The translations under genes were made by a program, and so were the position numbers. The notes beneath the pieces are model-generated. The model saw only the letters and a list, made by a program, of their open reading frames with translations. It made no database searches and was not told the origin of the DNA. Shown here piece by piece: positions 12,190 through 22,719 of a stretch of 64,000 nt of DNA. The stretch spans positions 5,373,267-5,437,266 of the forward strand of contig OZ234502.1 in the NCBI GenBank assembly GCA_965153455.1, given 5' to 3'. Source of the stretch: Sphagnum compactum. Taxonomy: Eukaryota > Bryophyta > Sphagnopsida > Sphagnales. Positions within the stretch are counted from its first letter, which is position 1. Each line of letters begins with the position of its first letter.

Positions 12190-13580
12190 AATGTGTTAGG
12201 GATCATGCCTTCTTGTTGCATTTGTTTGGAAAAGATCCATTAATGCCCTCCCATAACGGCCATCCTTCAACAATGACTAACTTTCTGCATCAACAAGAGA
12301 GGAATGACACAGCAATTTTGTGTTTTAACTTCTTTGACCACACCCCTGTCCAGGAACTGAAAAAGAACTCCTACTAAAGTTTCTCAATCATCAATTTCTG
12401 GTATGCTAAAACATAGGAGCTACTGGTGAAAATCACATCATTTACCACTCAAGATCTCAGATACATCTCAGGCAGATTTTATGTCACCTTGTAGGTTGTG
12501 TTTAAAAGAGATGGTGCTAGCCCTAGGTCAAATTTGATACAACACACGCTACTTGAACCTCAGCATTGATTATCTGTAACATGCAAAATATGTGCTTACC
12601 TGATGGACCTGTTGCTGCAACTGCTGGAAGACTTGATTTCAGGAGGTGGCTATGACCCTCTGGCATGAACAGCACCTGTCAAATGCACTTCAATTATGTC
12701 CAACAATTCAAAGATGTTGCATGACTCCTCCCCAACACTTAAAATACACTCAAATCCTATGCTTCATAACCCCCAACACGTCATCAAAGCTTGCTCCCAT
12801 CATCAGAACTCTGGATAAAATCCAGAAGAAAGGGATTTCAGTCAGAGTGAACCACAAGTAGGGTAGTACCATAATCATGACTATGCTTTTTCAATCTAAG
12901 ATTCTTCTGGAAGATAGAATGAGGGAACTGATTGCAAAACTTATCTTATTGCTGGGCCGATCCCATCTTTCCAATACACCCTTACTGCAGAGGTCTCCTT
13001 CTTCTTCAAGGATGAAAATGACGGTTGGAAGAAGCAAAATCTGTAATTGTTGTACAAATGGACTCAGACTGAATGCCAGTTCTATTTTAGCAATTGCACA
13101 GCAGGCAACAGCCAACATGCCATGGGGCCAGCCATAGGAGGAGTACATGCAGAAGAGTGAGACCATAACCAAACCCTGGTACTGAACTTCTCCATTTGAC
13201 AATGCATACGTAGAGAAATGGCACAAGACACAGAATAGAGAATCATGAGAGACAGAGAGAAACCAAAGAAACCTTACCTTCCATGTCTTCACATGTATTT
13301 ACACCATCCTGACCGCCTCCTTGTTGAGGCCCCCATTATAAGAGACTTGCCAACAGGGGCGGGGGATTTCAATCTGCATAGATCTGGAATTCCATATCTG
13401 ATTGCTCGTCAGCACTGCATGAGTAAAGAAACAACATTAGAAAAGACTGCACGAACAACTCTGTTGCAAGCAGAGAAAATCTCCACGACAACATTGCAAC
13501 AGACTTTGAAGATCTCAGATGTCTGAAAACCAAACTATTTCCAGTCATCAAAATCCAAATCACAGCGTCTTCTTCTATTA
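12190..13580. other. Intergenic, possibly transcribed, no gene model
   Basis: The GC level is higher than its surroundings, and frames up to 133 codons exist on both strands (for example 13292-12891 on the - strand), but none carries a motif I know. Donor-like 'GGTAAG' sites on the - strand at about 12601 and 13278 could belong to a non-coding transcript or a decayed gene. Confidence 0.35.
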
Positions 13581-13584
13581 GCAA

Positions 13585-13874
13585 GTCTCCAAGTCTCGGA
13601 TTCTGCACTCAATTCTGCGTCTGAGTTCGTGTTCTGTTGCATTGATGAATCCGAAGAACAAAGTGTTACAGAAAAATGATCTTTGATCTTTCCTCAGCAA
13701 ACCGAGGCTAACACAAATGCCAGTTACAGCTTGTTGTATTTAACTGTCTCCACGTCTTGGATTCTGCAGTCAATTCTGCTGATTTCGTGTTCTATCGCAG
13801 TGATGAATCCGAAGAGCACGTGTTACAGTAAAATGAGTTTTGATCTTTCCTCAGCAAGCAAGCAAACCGAGGCT
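13585..13874 (+). repeat. Direct duplication, about 127 bp copies, period about 161 bp
   Basis: The segments 13585-13710 and 13746-13874 are near copies. Both start 'GTCTCCA.GTCT.GGATTCTGCA', both contain 'GATGAATCCGAAGA' and 'GTGTTACAG', and both end in 'TTTCCTCAGCAA...ACCGAGGCT'. Each copy therefore carries a pyrimidine tract plus CAG that would look like a splice acceptor on the + strand. No coding frame spans both. Confidence 0.75.
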
Positions 13875-14234
13875 CGCAATTGCACCATTATTGCCTGCAG
13901 GGAGTTAGCTGCAACCAAAGTTCCTGCTGCTGCTGGATTTCACCTTCCCGTTGCTAGCTTTCCTAGATTCAGCAGAAACAAAATGCGGCGATCTAAGAAG
14001 CCAAACGGCTCCTCTCCCTGAGCACCTCACCAGCTCCAGACTCTTGAGCAAGTTAACATCTTCTTTAAGACCTGGAGAAGAAGAGATCGAGATCATCACT
14101 GCGAGGATTTACCGAAAGAAAGGAGGCCAAACACCGGCATCATCCGCAATGCAAAGACGCAAAAGATGATCCCGTTGTCGTCGCCATGATCGGAGTTCAC
14201 GATCGTCCGCGCATTCCCTTCCGAAACACGCACG

Positions 14235-14300
14235 CATGCTTGCTTCGCGGTAAGTCATGGCGCGCCACTCCGAGACGGACGTGCGTTCGAATTCCCCTCC
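14235..14300 (+). repeat. tRNA-like (SINE head) sequence
   Basis: A box-A-like 'GGTAAGTCATGG' at about 14249-14260 is followed about 25 bp later by a perfect box-B-type 'GTTCGAATTCC' at 14285-14295. This is the spacing of an internal Pol III promoter. No seven-base acceptor stem closes around it, so it is more likely the tRNA-derived head of a SINE than a functional tRNA. Confidence 0.4.
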
Positions 14301-14369
14301 CTGCAGTGTTTTTTGTTTTTTTTTTTGTTTTTTGGGGGCGGGGTGTGTGAGGTGGGGCGGGAATTTTCG

Positions 14370-14515
14370 CACCGCCGTGAAAAAAATTTCCAGTGCGAAG
14401 GGTACAAAGAAGTTTTTTTTTAAATTTGGGGAAGAAGTGTGCCAAAGTCCTCTCATGTTGAGGAATTTTCTTTCTGAAATCGCCATATTTAGAAATGTTA
14501 GGCTACTTTTAAAAA
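14370..14515 (-). repeat. Dispersed repeat family A, minus copy
   Basis: The reverse complement contains 'CTAAATATGGCGATTTCAG' and 'AAAATTCCTCAACATG'. These blocks recur at 19200-19300, 24240-24370 and 34550-34620. The family is non-coding, and each copy differs in length. Confidence 0.65.
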
Positions 14516-14529
14516 AAAAAATAGCACCT

Positions 14530-14925
14530 GGGCAATTGATTTTTCTTTAAGAAGCCTATTTGATTATTTTGTATTCAGAAGTGTCCTACATTTTGTGATT
14601 ATCTAATTTAGCATTTAGAATGAGGCGCTAGTTCAACTCCATAGGTATGGTGATAAAGCTATTTTACATGTAGAAATCAAGACCCCACAAAAATTATTAT
14701 AATGATAAATTACACCAACTGATTAGCATTCTCCATTGGGGGGATTTAACACCGATCACAACGGGTCTCGCCTGCTACAACAAAGGAGTCCTACACCCAA
14801 CCCATACAAGAATCATAATCCCCACCTAATTTTCAAACATCCAATCCCAAGACCCAACCCATGTGAACTTTTTTTCATATACAAAATTTTGCAACATATG
14901 AGTAGAACTAAAATTAACATTACAT
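14530..14925. other. Intergenic, no gene seen
   Basis: The sequence is AT-rich. A frame of 92 codons at 14736-15014 is low in complexity and overlaps the 3' end of the transposase relic on the other strand, so I do not call it. Confidence 0.5.
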
Positions 14926-14929
14926 GTCT

Positions 14930-17860
14930 ACTTATATTTCATTGCCACCTCCTTCCACAATGCAATTGCTTCATCGTAATAGAAATTGGACAAAATAAAA
15001 AAAAAAATGACTAAATATCCTAACACACGAGTCAAGGTGAATAATGAGTGGATTTTGTAGTTTGTTTTTCATGAATGACAAATTGCTGAATGTTCTTTCA
15101 CTCTCAATAGATTCTAGAACTTGAAGCATGGCAATCTCACCAATTTGATGAGCTTTTCAATCAAAATGATAAAAGAATGTATCTTTTTTCATAATTTAAA
15201 TATTAGATTTAGATCACATTGTTTAGTCATTATTGCTTTGCATTGTGGGTCATAATGAGCTTGCAAAATGAGGATTGCACATCAAGCATATGTGAATTCA
15301 AAAGAGGCAAAAACATAATTCCTTTTGCAATCCTATGAACAACGCCAAAGGTATACTTGATAACACTCAAATGTAGAAGGAATGAACCTTTTACTATAGC
15401 AAGGTTCAACCAATGTTGAGGGTACTCAAAACCAAGGGCCATTATTACTTCATGTTCAAAAAATTGCTTTTGTAATTCAAAAATTAAAGTTTGGATTGCC
15501 TCAACACATGAACTTTTTTTTCTGTAATAACAAATTGCCTGAAAGCAATTTCATCAACTTTGATCCAAGATTTGTCTACAAGGCTTTGAATTTGGACAAC
15601 ATAATTTTGTCTTGCAATCTTAAAACCCATATACTCCTTAAGCTCAATATGATAAGAACACCAAGATAAAGGCAAACACATCATGGAACCATTGCAACCC
15701 AACATGATTAGAATACCAAAATAAAGGCAAATCATGGGACTATTGCAATAGTTTGGGGAAGTCATCAAACATTGGATCATCAAAACTTGAAATGGGATCA
15801 ATATAGAGGTGAAACAATTCAACTTCAAAAAGATTCACCACATCCACAAAATCAATAATAAAAACATCTCGATGTTGGACATATTTTATGAAGGTTTGAA
15901 CCACCTTTAGCATAGGCATGAAACATGGCAAACCTAGGATTAATTCCAAGTCACATAATAGTTCCAAGGTTTCATGAGTAGATTTGAACTTGTCATAACC
16001 AAAATGTATTTTCACAATCAAAGTTTTGTACTCAGGTGTATCTTAATGGGTTCAACATGAAGATCCAATGGGTTTTCATATTCCTTAATAATTTCACATG
16101 TTTCATAAACTCTAGAAATTTCATAGGACAATGAGTGAAGAAAGAATAAAGAAACTATGTCACAGACATGAAAACAACAAAAAATTTATAGGATTTTTTA
16201 ATCAAAATGAGAACAAGGGCATGTCTAATTCCAAATACACATTGTAAAGTAAGAACAAGAACATGACACATGTGAAACAAAATCTAACAAGATTTTATTG
16301 CAAGAAAAAAATAAAAATAGAACAAGGTTATAATTTAAAAATACCCAAAATTGGTCTTGAACAAATTTAAAGCAATGGGGAATTTTATTTTTATTTATTT
16401 ATTAGGCACTTAATTCAAGGAATTTTTCAAAAAACTTCCAACCTACATTGATCCATGTTCATCCATGTGTGCCCATGTGCACCCATGTGTGAGCTATGAT
16501 TGAATTAAGACTCAATTAAAAGTAAATTAAAACTCAATTAAGAATGAACTGAGAATTAATTAAAAATTAATAGGAAGTGGATAAAAAGTTATTTGGAAGT
16601 GAATTAACAATGAATTATAAGTGAACTAAGAGTTAAATATAAGTGAACTAAAGTCAATTAAAAATGAATTAGGACTTAATTAAGAGTAAACTAAGAATTA
16701 ATTAAAAATGAATTAAAATTTAACTAAAAGTTAATTCAAAGTAAATTGAAACTAAATTAGGAGTTAAATACAAGTTCATTACAAGTCATGAATGATCATT
16801 TATATGAATGAACTCCATAACGTTGACATTTGTAGCATCTTAATTAAAAGTTAACTCAAAGTGAACATAAATTAATTAGGAGTTAAGTAAAATTTCATTA
16901 CAAGTCATGAATTAACATTCATATGAATGAACTCCATGACATTGACATATGTGATAATTACAACATTGATTCAATGCAGGATACTGGGGGTAATTTGGAT
17001 AACACAACAATTGCCAAGTTGGTTTGGTGTGCCATTTAATGCACACTAACAAAAAAGGACCAACTTTAGATTTGAAAGCAATGTTCTTGAAATACAAAAT
17101 TTCCCATAACGATTAAGTCACACCCACCTTAAACCAAGCTCATCACACAAAATTCCTCCATACATAACCATGCATTTTAAGAGGATTATAGTAATATTAT
17201 TTGTAGTTGCACTCATTTCCATACGTTCCAAGGAGAGCAAGATTGGGATTTGACACCAATCTTTCATGAGATACACATGGACATTAATTCATTGTTGGTT
17301 GTCCATTGTAATGACCTCATTTGCACTCAATAAGAAAAAAATAGCCCCTTACACAACAACTTTATAGAATTAAAAACAATAGTATGTATTGTTTCAACCA
17401 TTCCCTAACCACTACCATTTGTCCAATGTCTTTTTATGGTTGTTTATTATTTTCAAAGTGCAAAACAATTGCCTAATTGATTCAAATTCAGACAATGGCC
17501 AACCTTGATTTAGAAGGTGGGAGATGGTTGTGAATTGAACTATTTAAAAATAAAATAAAAATTGTACTAAATCAAATTCAAAACCATATTAATGCACTTG
17601 CCAACATCAATCCTTTTGTTTTTGGCATGTGAAGAATCCTTGTTAGAATACTAATCCTCAATAACAAGATCAAGAGAAGTAACAATTGTTTTTTTCGACC
17701 CAACATGTTTATGCAAAATATCCAATTTTGGGGATAAGAAATTCTCTTTACCCTCAACAATTAAACAAACCATGAATTTCATTTGGGAAAACAAGTAATC
17801 TTCCCCCATAATAGATTCGGCCTAAAGAAACTTGGTTGCCCAAGAATCTTGGAACACATG
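14930..17860 (-). pseudogene. hAT-like transposase relic A
   Basis: Read on the - strand, the relic starts with a BED-type zinc-finger region near 17850-17640 ('FQDSWATKFL', 'GKENFLSPKLDILHKHVG'). It continues much later with the transposase core at 16021-15740 ('LELILGLPCFMPML', 'YVQHRDVFIIDFVDVV'), then 'LDVQSSFCKLIMTHNAK' at about 15300-15240. It ends with a C-terminal dimerisation-like block at about 15110-14940 ('VLESIESERTFSNLSFMKN'). The order matches the two other relics in this window. Many stops and frameshifts, plus a repeat-filled gap at 16.5-16.9 kb, make it dead. Assignment to hAT rests on the BED finger plus the C-terminal block; the exact clade is uncertain. Confidence 0.65.
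16490..16960. repeat. Degenerate AATTAA-rich repeat plus a direct duplication
   Basis: From 16490 to 16890 the sequence is a chain of short units such as 'GAATTAAGACT', 'GTGAACTAAGAGTT' and 'GAATTAAAA'. At its end about 100 bp is duplicated: 'CATTACAAGTCATGAAT...ATGAATGAACTCCAT' occurs at about 16777-16830 and 16898-16945. The array lies inside the hAT-like relic and probably expanded after it died. Confidence 0.7.
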
Positions 17861-17869
17861 AACCTTTGT

Positions 17870-18770
17870 TGTAAGATTTTTTTTTTCTTGCATGGTTAAT
17901 TTTGTGCACTAGAGTTATGAAGTTCATAAACAATCAACATAGGAATTGCACATGGTGTGGATGAATTTGTAGCATTGCTACTGGATTAACTATAAAAGAA
18001 AAGCTTGAAGTAAATTTTTTTTAAGACTCTGAACGACACCATTGCAACACAATCACTTTCACAAACCTCACAAACACAAATCAAATGTAATTGCAATCCT
18101 AAATAAAAAGCTCAAGAATCAAAATGCAAAGAAAAAACATGAAAAAGGGAAGATGACATATATATGGGAACATTTTGTAGGTTCCTTTTTATATACATGA
18201 ATGTTGAAATTGTTGAGACTTGAGACTTTGTTGTCAATAATGCCTATAGAAAACTTTGACCCCTCCCTTCTAATCGATCTGCATGATGTTACAAGTTGCA
18301 ATGACAAAGTTCTGCTACCAAGTTCACAATGACTTCAAGATCTACCTATTGAACAATGCACAAGGCTCAAACTTTCTAACACATTGAAGGTGCAACGACC
18401 ATCTACTGCCACCATCTCCAAGCTTTCAAAGAAGAAACATATGGGATTTGAAAGTTAAACAAGTGCTAATTACTAGTTAGGGGGAGGAAAGCTCTTCCAG
18501 CAACCTACCAAATTGAGTGATCGAAATTGGGCAAGCAATCTACTCCGATGGAAGGTCACAAATTGATGACACTTTAAAACCCTAAAACATTATAAAGGTG
18601 AAAATTTAAAACATTACATGCATGTTTTGCAATAGAACTTGTAAACAACCAGATTAGACTAGTGATGGAAGGAGATGGTTGCTTTGCCTTGTGGTGCATG
18701 GAGGTGAGGGAGAAAAAAGTAAAAATGGCCAAACACATAGAAGGATGCAGATTGATGATTTGTACTTATT
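17870..18770. other. Intergenic, no gene recognised
   Basis: Only short AT-rich frames are present. Nothing could be assigned before the dispersed repeats begin. Confidence 0.5.
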
Positions 18771-18779
18771 CCTTGGTTT

Positions 18780-19345
18780 ATAGCCATATTTGGCTAAATC
18801 TTCGTAGGGATGATCGCCACTTTTTCTTCATCTTCCAATGAATGATCATCACTTTAGCAGCTACAAAGAGAAATTCCTAAAATCAACACTGGAACAGAGG
18901 CGGATGGATCCGAAGCGCGCAGTCTGGATGGACGTGGATGATCGTACAACAACAGCAGGCGCGGGGTCCCCCTCCTCGCTGGGGGAACGAAGTCCGTCCG
19001 CAAAAAGAGGGATGTCAGGAATCAAATTCTGCGCAGGATCTGTCGGTCGTCGATGGCTCCGATGATCCAGTGTTTTTTTTTTTTTTTTTTGGTGGTTTTT
19101 TTCTCAATTTCATGAGGTCTGGCGATCCTCCACAAGAGGACTTAGCCAAATCTGGCTACATGTCAGAGAGACGAGTAGAATTGTTTTTGAAACCCCGCTA
19201 TGCACTGGCTACTTGCAAGGAGCTACAGTCTAAATATGGCGAAATCAGAAAATTTTCCCTAGAAATGTGGCGAATTTGGGGGATTTTTTTCCCAGAAAGT
19301 CCTTTGTAGTAGTCGCCAACTGGCGGAATTTCGCCAAAAAAAGAA
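18780..19345. repeat. Inverted pair of dispersed repeat family A
   Basis: A left arm at about 18780-18890 is on the - strand and contains 'TAGCCATATTTGGCTA' and 'GATGATCGCCAC'. A right arm at about 19111-19345 is on the + strand and contains 'TAGCCAAATCTGGCTA', itself a 16-base near-palindrome, followed by 'CTAAATATGGCGAAATCAG'. Together the arms form an imperfect inverted repeat with a spacer of about 220 bp that ends in a T-run at about 19072-19090. The pair ends about 860 bp before the CDPK-1 start codon, within its probable promoter. Confidence 0.65.
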
Positions 19346-19981
19346 AAAGAAAAACACTGCTCCGATCCATTGCCAGTCAGGCATGTGCGGGGAGAGACTA
19401 GTCCTCCTCCGCATTCTCCAGGAATTCCGCAGAGCATCTTTTTGTTTGTTGCAGCACACAACGCACACACATACACACACATGCAACAACAATGGTGGCG
19501 TATTTCAGGACCACAGCGAAGAAAAACAACAGATCCGTTGAACAGAAGAAGAAGAAGAAGAGGAAAGTGGAGGAGCTTGGATTTGGAAAGAAAACAATCA
19601 CAAAGACAGAATACAACAATAGAAGAAAGACAAACAGTAGCAGCAGAATAAAAGATAGACTTCGTCGTGGTGGTGGTGTATGCTGCTACAGTATCCACAA
19701 GGAAGCACAGACACGGCTAGCAAACTTAGTGCGGCAACAGATCTAGTGTGTGTTTCTCTCTGTCTCTGTCTCTCTGTGTTTCCTTCGCGGTAAGCTCTTC
19801 TTCTCTTCTTCGACCTCCTCCTTCCTCCGCAACTGCGGTTCTTCTGCGATTGCTCGTTCTTGTTGCAGGAACGAGAGCTTCCTGAGCTGCTGCTGCTGTC
19901 GGCCTTGTGGAAGCTTTTTTTTTGTTTTAGGGTGAAGAAGGAAGGGATAGGAAGCGGCGAGCGAGCGAGCGAACGTTCTAG

Positions 19982-20020
19982 ATGGAGAGATTGAAGAGCC
20001 AGAAGAACCGGTGCTTTTGA
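19982..20020 (+). promoter_or_regulatory. Upstream ORF 1 of CDPK-1
   Basis: An ATG at 19982 opens a 12-codon frame ending in TGA at 20018-20020, about 190 bp before the proposed CDPK-1 start. If it lies in the mature leader it could lower translation of the main frame. Confidence 0.4.
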
Positions 20021-20099
20021 AGAACAACACATCTAGTTGCAGCTCGTTTGCTCGAGAGAAATCAGAAGAGAAGAAGAAGAAGACGAAGACATCACCCGG

Positions 20100-20126
20100 A
20101 TGCTTACACATCTGCACCTGCCTTAG
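20100..20126 (+). promoter_or_regulatory. Upstream ORF 2 of CDPK-1
   Basis: The ATG at 20100 starts an 8-codon frame that ends in TAG at 20124-20126. It is the last upstream ATG before the main start at 20207. Confidence 0.4.
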
Positions 20127-20206
20127 ATCTTCCTCAGGGGTTTTGTTTCTGCAAGTTTTGTCGCTCGCTGTGTCGTGTTGTGGTGGTGGTGGTCGAGGAA
20201 GGGCCA

Positions 20207-21694
20207 ATGAGAAGGTACGAGGAGGCGGCGAACGTGATGCCAGGGCTGAGCATGTCAGCGTCCGTGCTTCAACGACAAACGGAGAATCTGTGGGACTTGT
20301 ACTCCCTGGGAAGGAAATTAGGACAAGGACAGTTCGGAACCACGTACCTATGTGTTCAGGTATCCACCCAGAAGGAGTTTGCATGCAAGTCGATTGCAAA
20401 GAGGAAGCTGATCTCCAAAGAAGATGTGGAGGATGTGCGGAGAGAGCTTCACATTATGCATCATCTTTCTGGGCATCCAAATATCGTCACCATCGAAGGT
20501 GCATACGAGGATGCTTCTTCAGTGCATCTGGTGATGGAGCTTTGTGCAGGAGGTGAGCTTTTTGACCGGATCATTCAAAGAGGCCATTATTCTGAAGCCA
20601 AAGCTGCACAGCTGACTCGAACGATCGTTGGGGTTGTGGAGGCTTGCCATTCTCTTGGAGTCATGCACAGAGATTTGAAGCCTGAGAACTTCCTGTTCTC
20701 AAATCACACTGAAGATGCAGCTCTGAAGACAACAGATTTTGGTTTATCTGTGTTCTTCAAACCTGGTGAAGTCTTCACGGATGTGGTGGGAAGTCCATAC
20801 TATGTTGCACCGGAGGTTTTGAAGAGACACTATGGACCGGAAGCAGATGTGTGGAGTGCAGGAGTCATCCTTTACATTCTCCTCAGCGGTGTTCCACCTT
20901 TCTGGGCAGAAACAGAGCAAGGGATTTTTGATCAGGTTATGAAAGGTGAGCTCGACTTTATCTCTGATCCATGGCCAAAGATTTCTGAGAGTGCAAAGGA
21001 TCTTATTTGCAAAATGCTCAACCCAAACCCTGCAAGAAGATTGACAGCGCATCAAGTGTTATGCCATCCATGGATTCGTGAAGAAGGGGTGGCACCAGAC
21101 ATGCCCATTGATTCAGCAGTACAATCCAGGCTGAAGCAATTCTCTGCAATGAACAGGTTGAAGAAAATTGCAATCCGGGTGATTGCGGAATCATTGTCAG
21201 AGGAGGAGATTGTAGGATTGAAGGAGATGTTCAAGATGATGGACACAGACGATTCGGGATCTATCAGTTTTGAGGAACTCAAAGAAGGTTTGAGGAAAGT
21301 GGGTTCAAATCTCATGGAGGAAGATGTGCGTCAGCTGATGGATGCTGCAGATGTGGATCATAATGGGACAATTGACTATGGAGAGTTTTTGGCTGCAACT
21401 TTGAACCTGAACAAGATTGAGCGAGAGGAGAATGTATTTGCAGCATTTTCATATCTTGACAAGGATAAGAGTGGATACCTCACAACAGATGAGCTGCAGC
21501 AAGCATGCATAGATCTTCACATGGGTGACATGTGTGTTGAGGACATGATTCGGGAAGTTGACCAGGACAATGATGGGCGCATTGATTACAATGAATTTGT
21601 GACCATGATGCGCAGGGGAAATGGGGGTATTGGTCGTAGTACCCTTCGCAATAGTTTGAGCTGGAGCCTCTCCGATCATCTTATGGCTGGATGA
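20207..21694 (+). CDS. Calcium-dependent protein kinase (CDPK-1), intronless
   Basis: This encodes a 495-residue Ser/Thr kinase activated by calcium binding to its own calmodulin-like domain. Kinase motifs in order are the glycine loop GQGQFG (39-44), Lys61, Glu80, HRDLKPEN (154-161), DFG (177-179) and APE (201-203). An autoinhibitory junction spans about 291-320. Four complete EF-hand loops follow at 346-357, 382-393, 418-429 and 452-463. It groups by eye with CDPK subgroup I (AtCPK1/2/5/6-like). The open frame extends upstream to 20021 but has no ATG before 20207, so I start there. The context is weak (C at -3); Met11, next to where similarity to CDPK-2 begins, is an alternative start. Unlike CDPK-2 it lacks the long N-terminal variable domain and has no Gly2 for myristoylation, so it is probably not membrane-anchored the usual way. 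CDPKs of flowering plants normally have several introns; this gene has none across 1.5 kb. About 89% identity to CDPK-2 with no indels indicates duplication under constraint. Confidence 0.93.
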   Translation: MRRYEEAANVMPGLSMSASVLQRQTENLWDLYSLGRKLGQGQFGTTYLCVQVSTQKEFACKSIAKRKLISKEDVEDVRRELHIMHHLSGHPNIVTIEGAYEDASSVHLVMELCAGGELFDRIIQRGHYSEAKAAQLTRTIVGVVEACHSLGVMHRDLKPENFLFSNHTEDAALKTTDFGLSVFFKPGEVFTDVVGSPYYVAPEVLKRHYGPEADVWSAGVILYILLSGVPPFWAETEQGIFDQVMKGELDFISDPWPKISESAKDLICKMLNPNPARRLTAHQVLCHPWIREEGVAPDMPIDSAVQSRLKQFSAMNRLKKIAIRVIAESLSEEEIVGLKEMFKMMDTDDSGSISFEELKEGLRKVGSNLMEEDVRQLMDAADVDHNGTIDYGEFLAATLNLNKIEREENVFAAFSYLDKDKSGYLTTDELQQACIDLHMGDMCVEDMIREVDQDNDGRIDYNEFVTMMRRGNGGIGRSTLRNSLSWSLSDHLMAG

Positions 21695-21901
21695 ACATCT
21701 CTTTTCTGCCACCCTTGAATCTCTAATGTATGGTTCTTTTTCACCTCAGCCATTTGAACAATTTGCCCATTTTCTTTTTGCAACAGCTTGACCTGGAACC
21801 TCTCCGATCATTGAGTGGCTGGATGAACAGCTCTTTTCTGCTGCCATTGGGTCTCTAATGTCAGATTTGTTTTCACCAATTTGAACAAATTTGCCCATTT
21901 T
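21648..21901 (+). repeat. Tandem duplication across the CDPK-1 stop codon, period 132 bp
   Basis: Copy 1 (21648-21779) includes the last 15 codons and the start of the 3' UTR. Copy 2 (21780-21901) repeats it with about 85-90% identity, including 'CCTCTCCGATCAT', 'GGCTGGATGAACA' and 'TTTGAACAA.TTTGCCCATTTT'. Copy 2 lies downstream of the stop and is not translated in frame. The duplication happened after the two CDPKs split, since CDPK-2 lacks it. Confidence 0.85.
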
Positions 21902-21904
21902 GTC

Positions 21905-22700
21905 GACATTTTATTTTAGTATTAGTATGCAAGGTGCAATCAAGGTCAAATTCCATTCTGCGAGTGAGATTTTTTGGAAGGAGATAAACTAGATTGTTTT
22001 CAATGTGTGGTGGTGGCAAATGTCCATCCTGGTATATGCAAAACCTGTACCCAAGACATTTGAGAGGAACCGAGAATTTCATAATATGCATTATATAGCA
22101 TAGGGATCATTTCTGAATGCTGGACTAGTATGGTTTATCATTGGTTTGTTGGAATTGACACAAATCAATTCAGATTTGCTGGAATAGGATGCTCATTATC
22201 AGGTTTACCACTGGCCTACTGAAAGATGAAAAGTCATTTAATATTAAGTGCTCCACACTGTCTATGGCTTTTGTTCTGCCTCATCCTATTGTGAGTTTAT
22301 TGAAGTTGAACTTCAACAAGTGTGGAGATTGCTTGTATTTCTTGAGCTGGTAAAGTTTATTGTGGTATATCTTCTGTACAAGATTGAGGGTAAAACATTG
22401 TGTTTCTTTAGGGTGGGTTCTATACTGCAAGTTGAAACATATCAAGCTCTGGAAAAAATAGGGTTCAGTAAAGAGAGACATTAAGTGGTGTTAGGATCAT
22501 GCTTAGCTAATCACCAGTGATAATCAAATCCGTTTTTCTTCACTAGTTGTGATAAGGCTACTTTCTAGACTGGGTATTCAGGCCACAAACTTGGTCTGCT
22601 AGGAGACTCTTTTTGCAAGTTGTGGTGAATTTGCAGTTTGAAAGAGCCTTCAATTGGATGTAGTTTAGCCTTTCATAGTGCAACTATTTGCAAGTGCTTA
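21905..22700. other. CDPK-1 downstream region, no gene seen
   Basis: The probable 3' UTR and intergenic sequence lie here. A 78-codon frame at 22248-22484 has no recognisable motif and overlaps a frame on the opposite strand. Confidence 0.5.
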
Positions 22701-22719
22701 TCTCTCACAAAGTGAGACT

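Larger units (their letters stand above)
19740..20206 (+). promoter_or_regulatory. Probable 5' leader of CDPK-1 with a candidate intron
   Basis: A pyrimidine-rich tract (TCTC/TCTG repeats, 19748-19785) precedes a candidate leader intron at 19790-19868. Its donor is GCG|GTAAGC and its acceptor is TTCTTGTTGCAG. The remainder is GA-rich. I saw no TATA box that I trust. Transcript data would be needed to fix the start site. Confidence 0.4.

Noticed and set aside
12891-13292. 133-codon frame on the - strand
   Set aside because: No recognisable family; overlapped by frames on the + strand of similar quality. It could be part of an unknown gene but I cannot support it.
14109-14486. 125-codon frame on the - strand
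   Set aside because: Runs through poly-A/poly-T tracts, a SINE-like head and a dispersed repeat.
19198-19698. 166-codon frame on the - strand
   Set aside because: Driven by simple repeats and a family A repeat; Cys/Phe/Ser-rich without a domain.
20021-20206. In-frame extension of CDPK-1 upstream with an Arg-rich stretch
   Set aside because: The frame is open but has no ATG before 20207. The candidate first codon is TTG, and there is no similarity to CDPK-2.
19743-20399. 218-codon frame on the - strand opposite the CDPK-1 start
   Set aside because: Antisense shadow of a GA-rich leader and kinase coding sequence; Ser/Arg/Lys low complexity, no motif.
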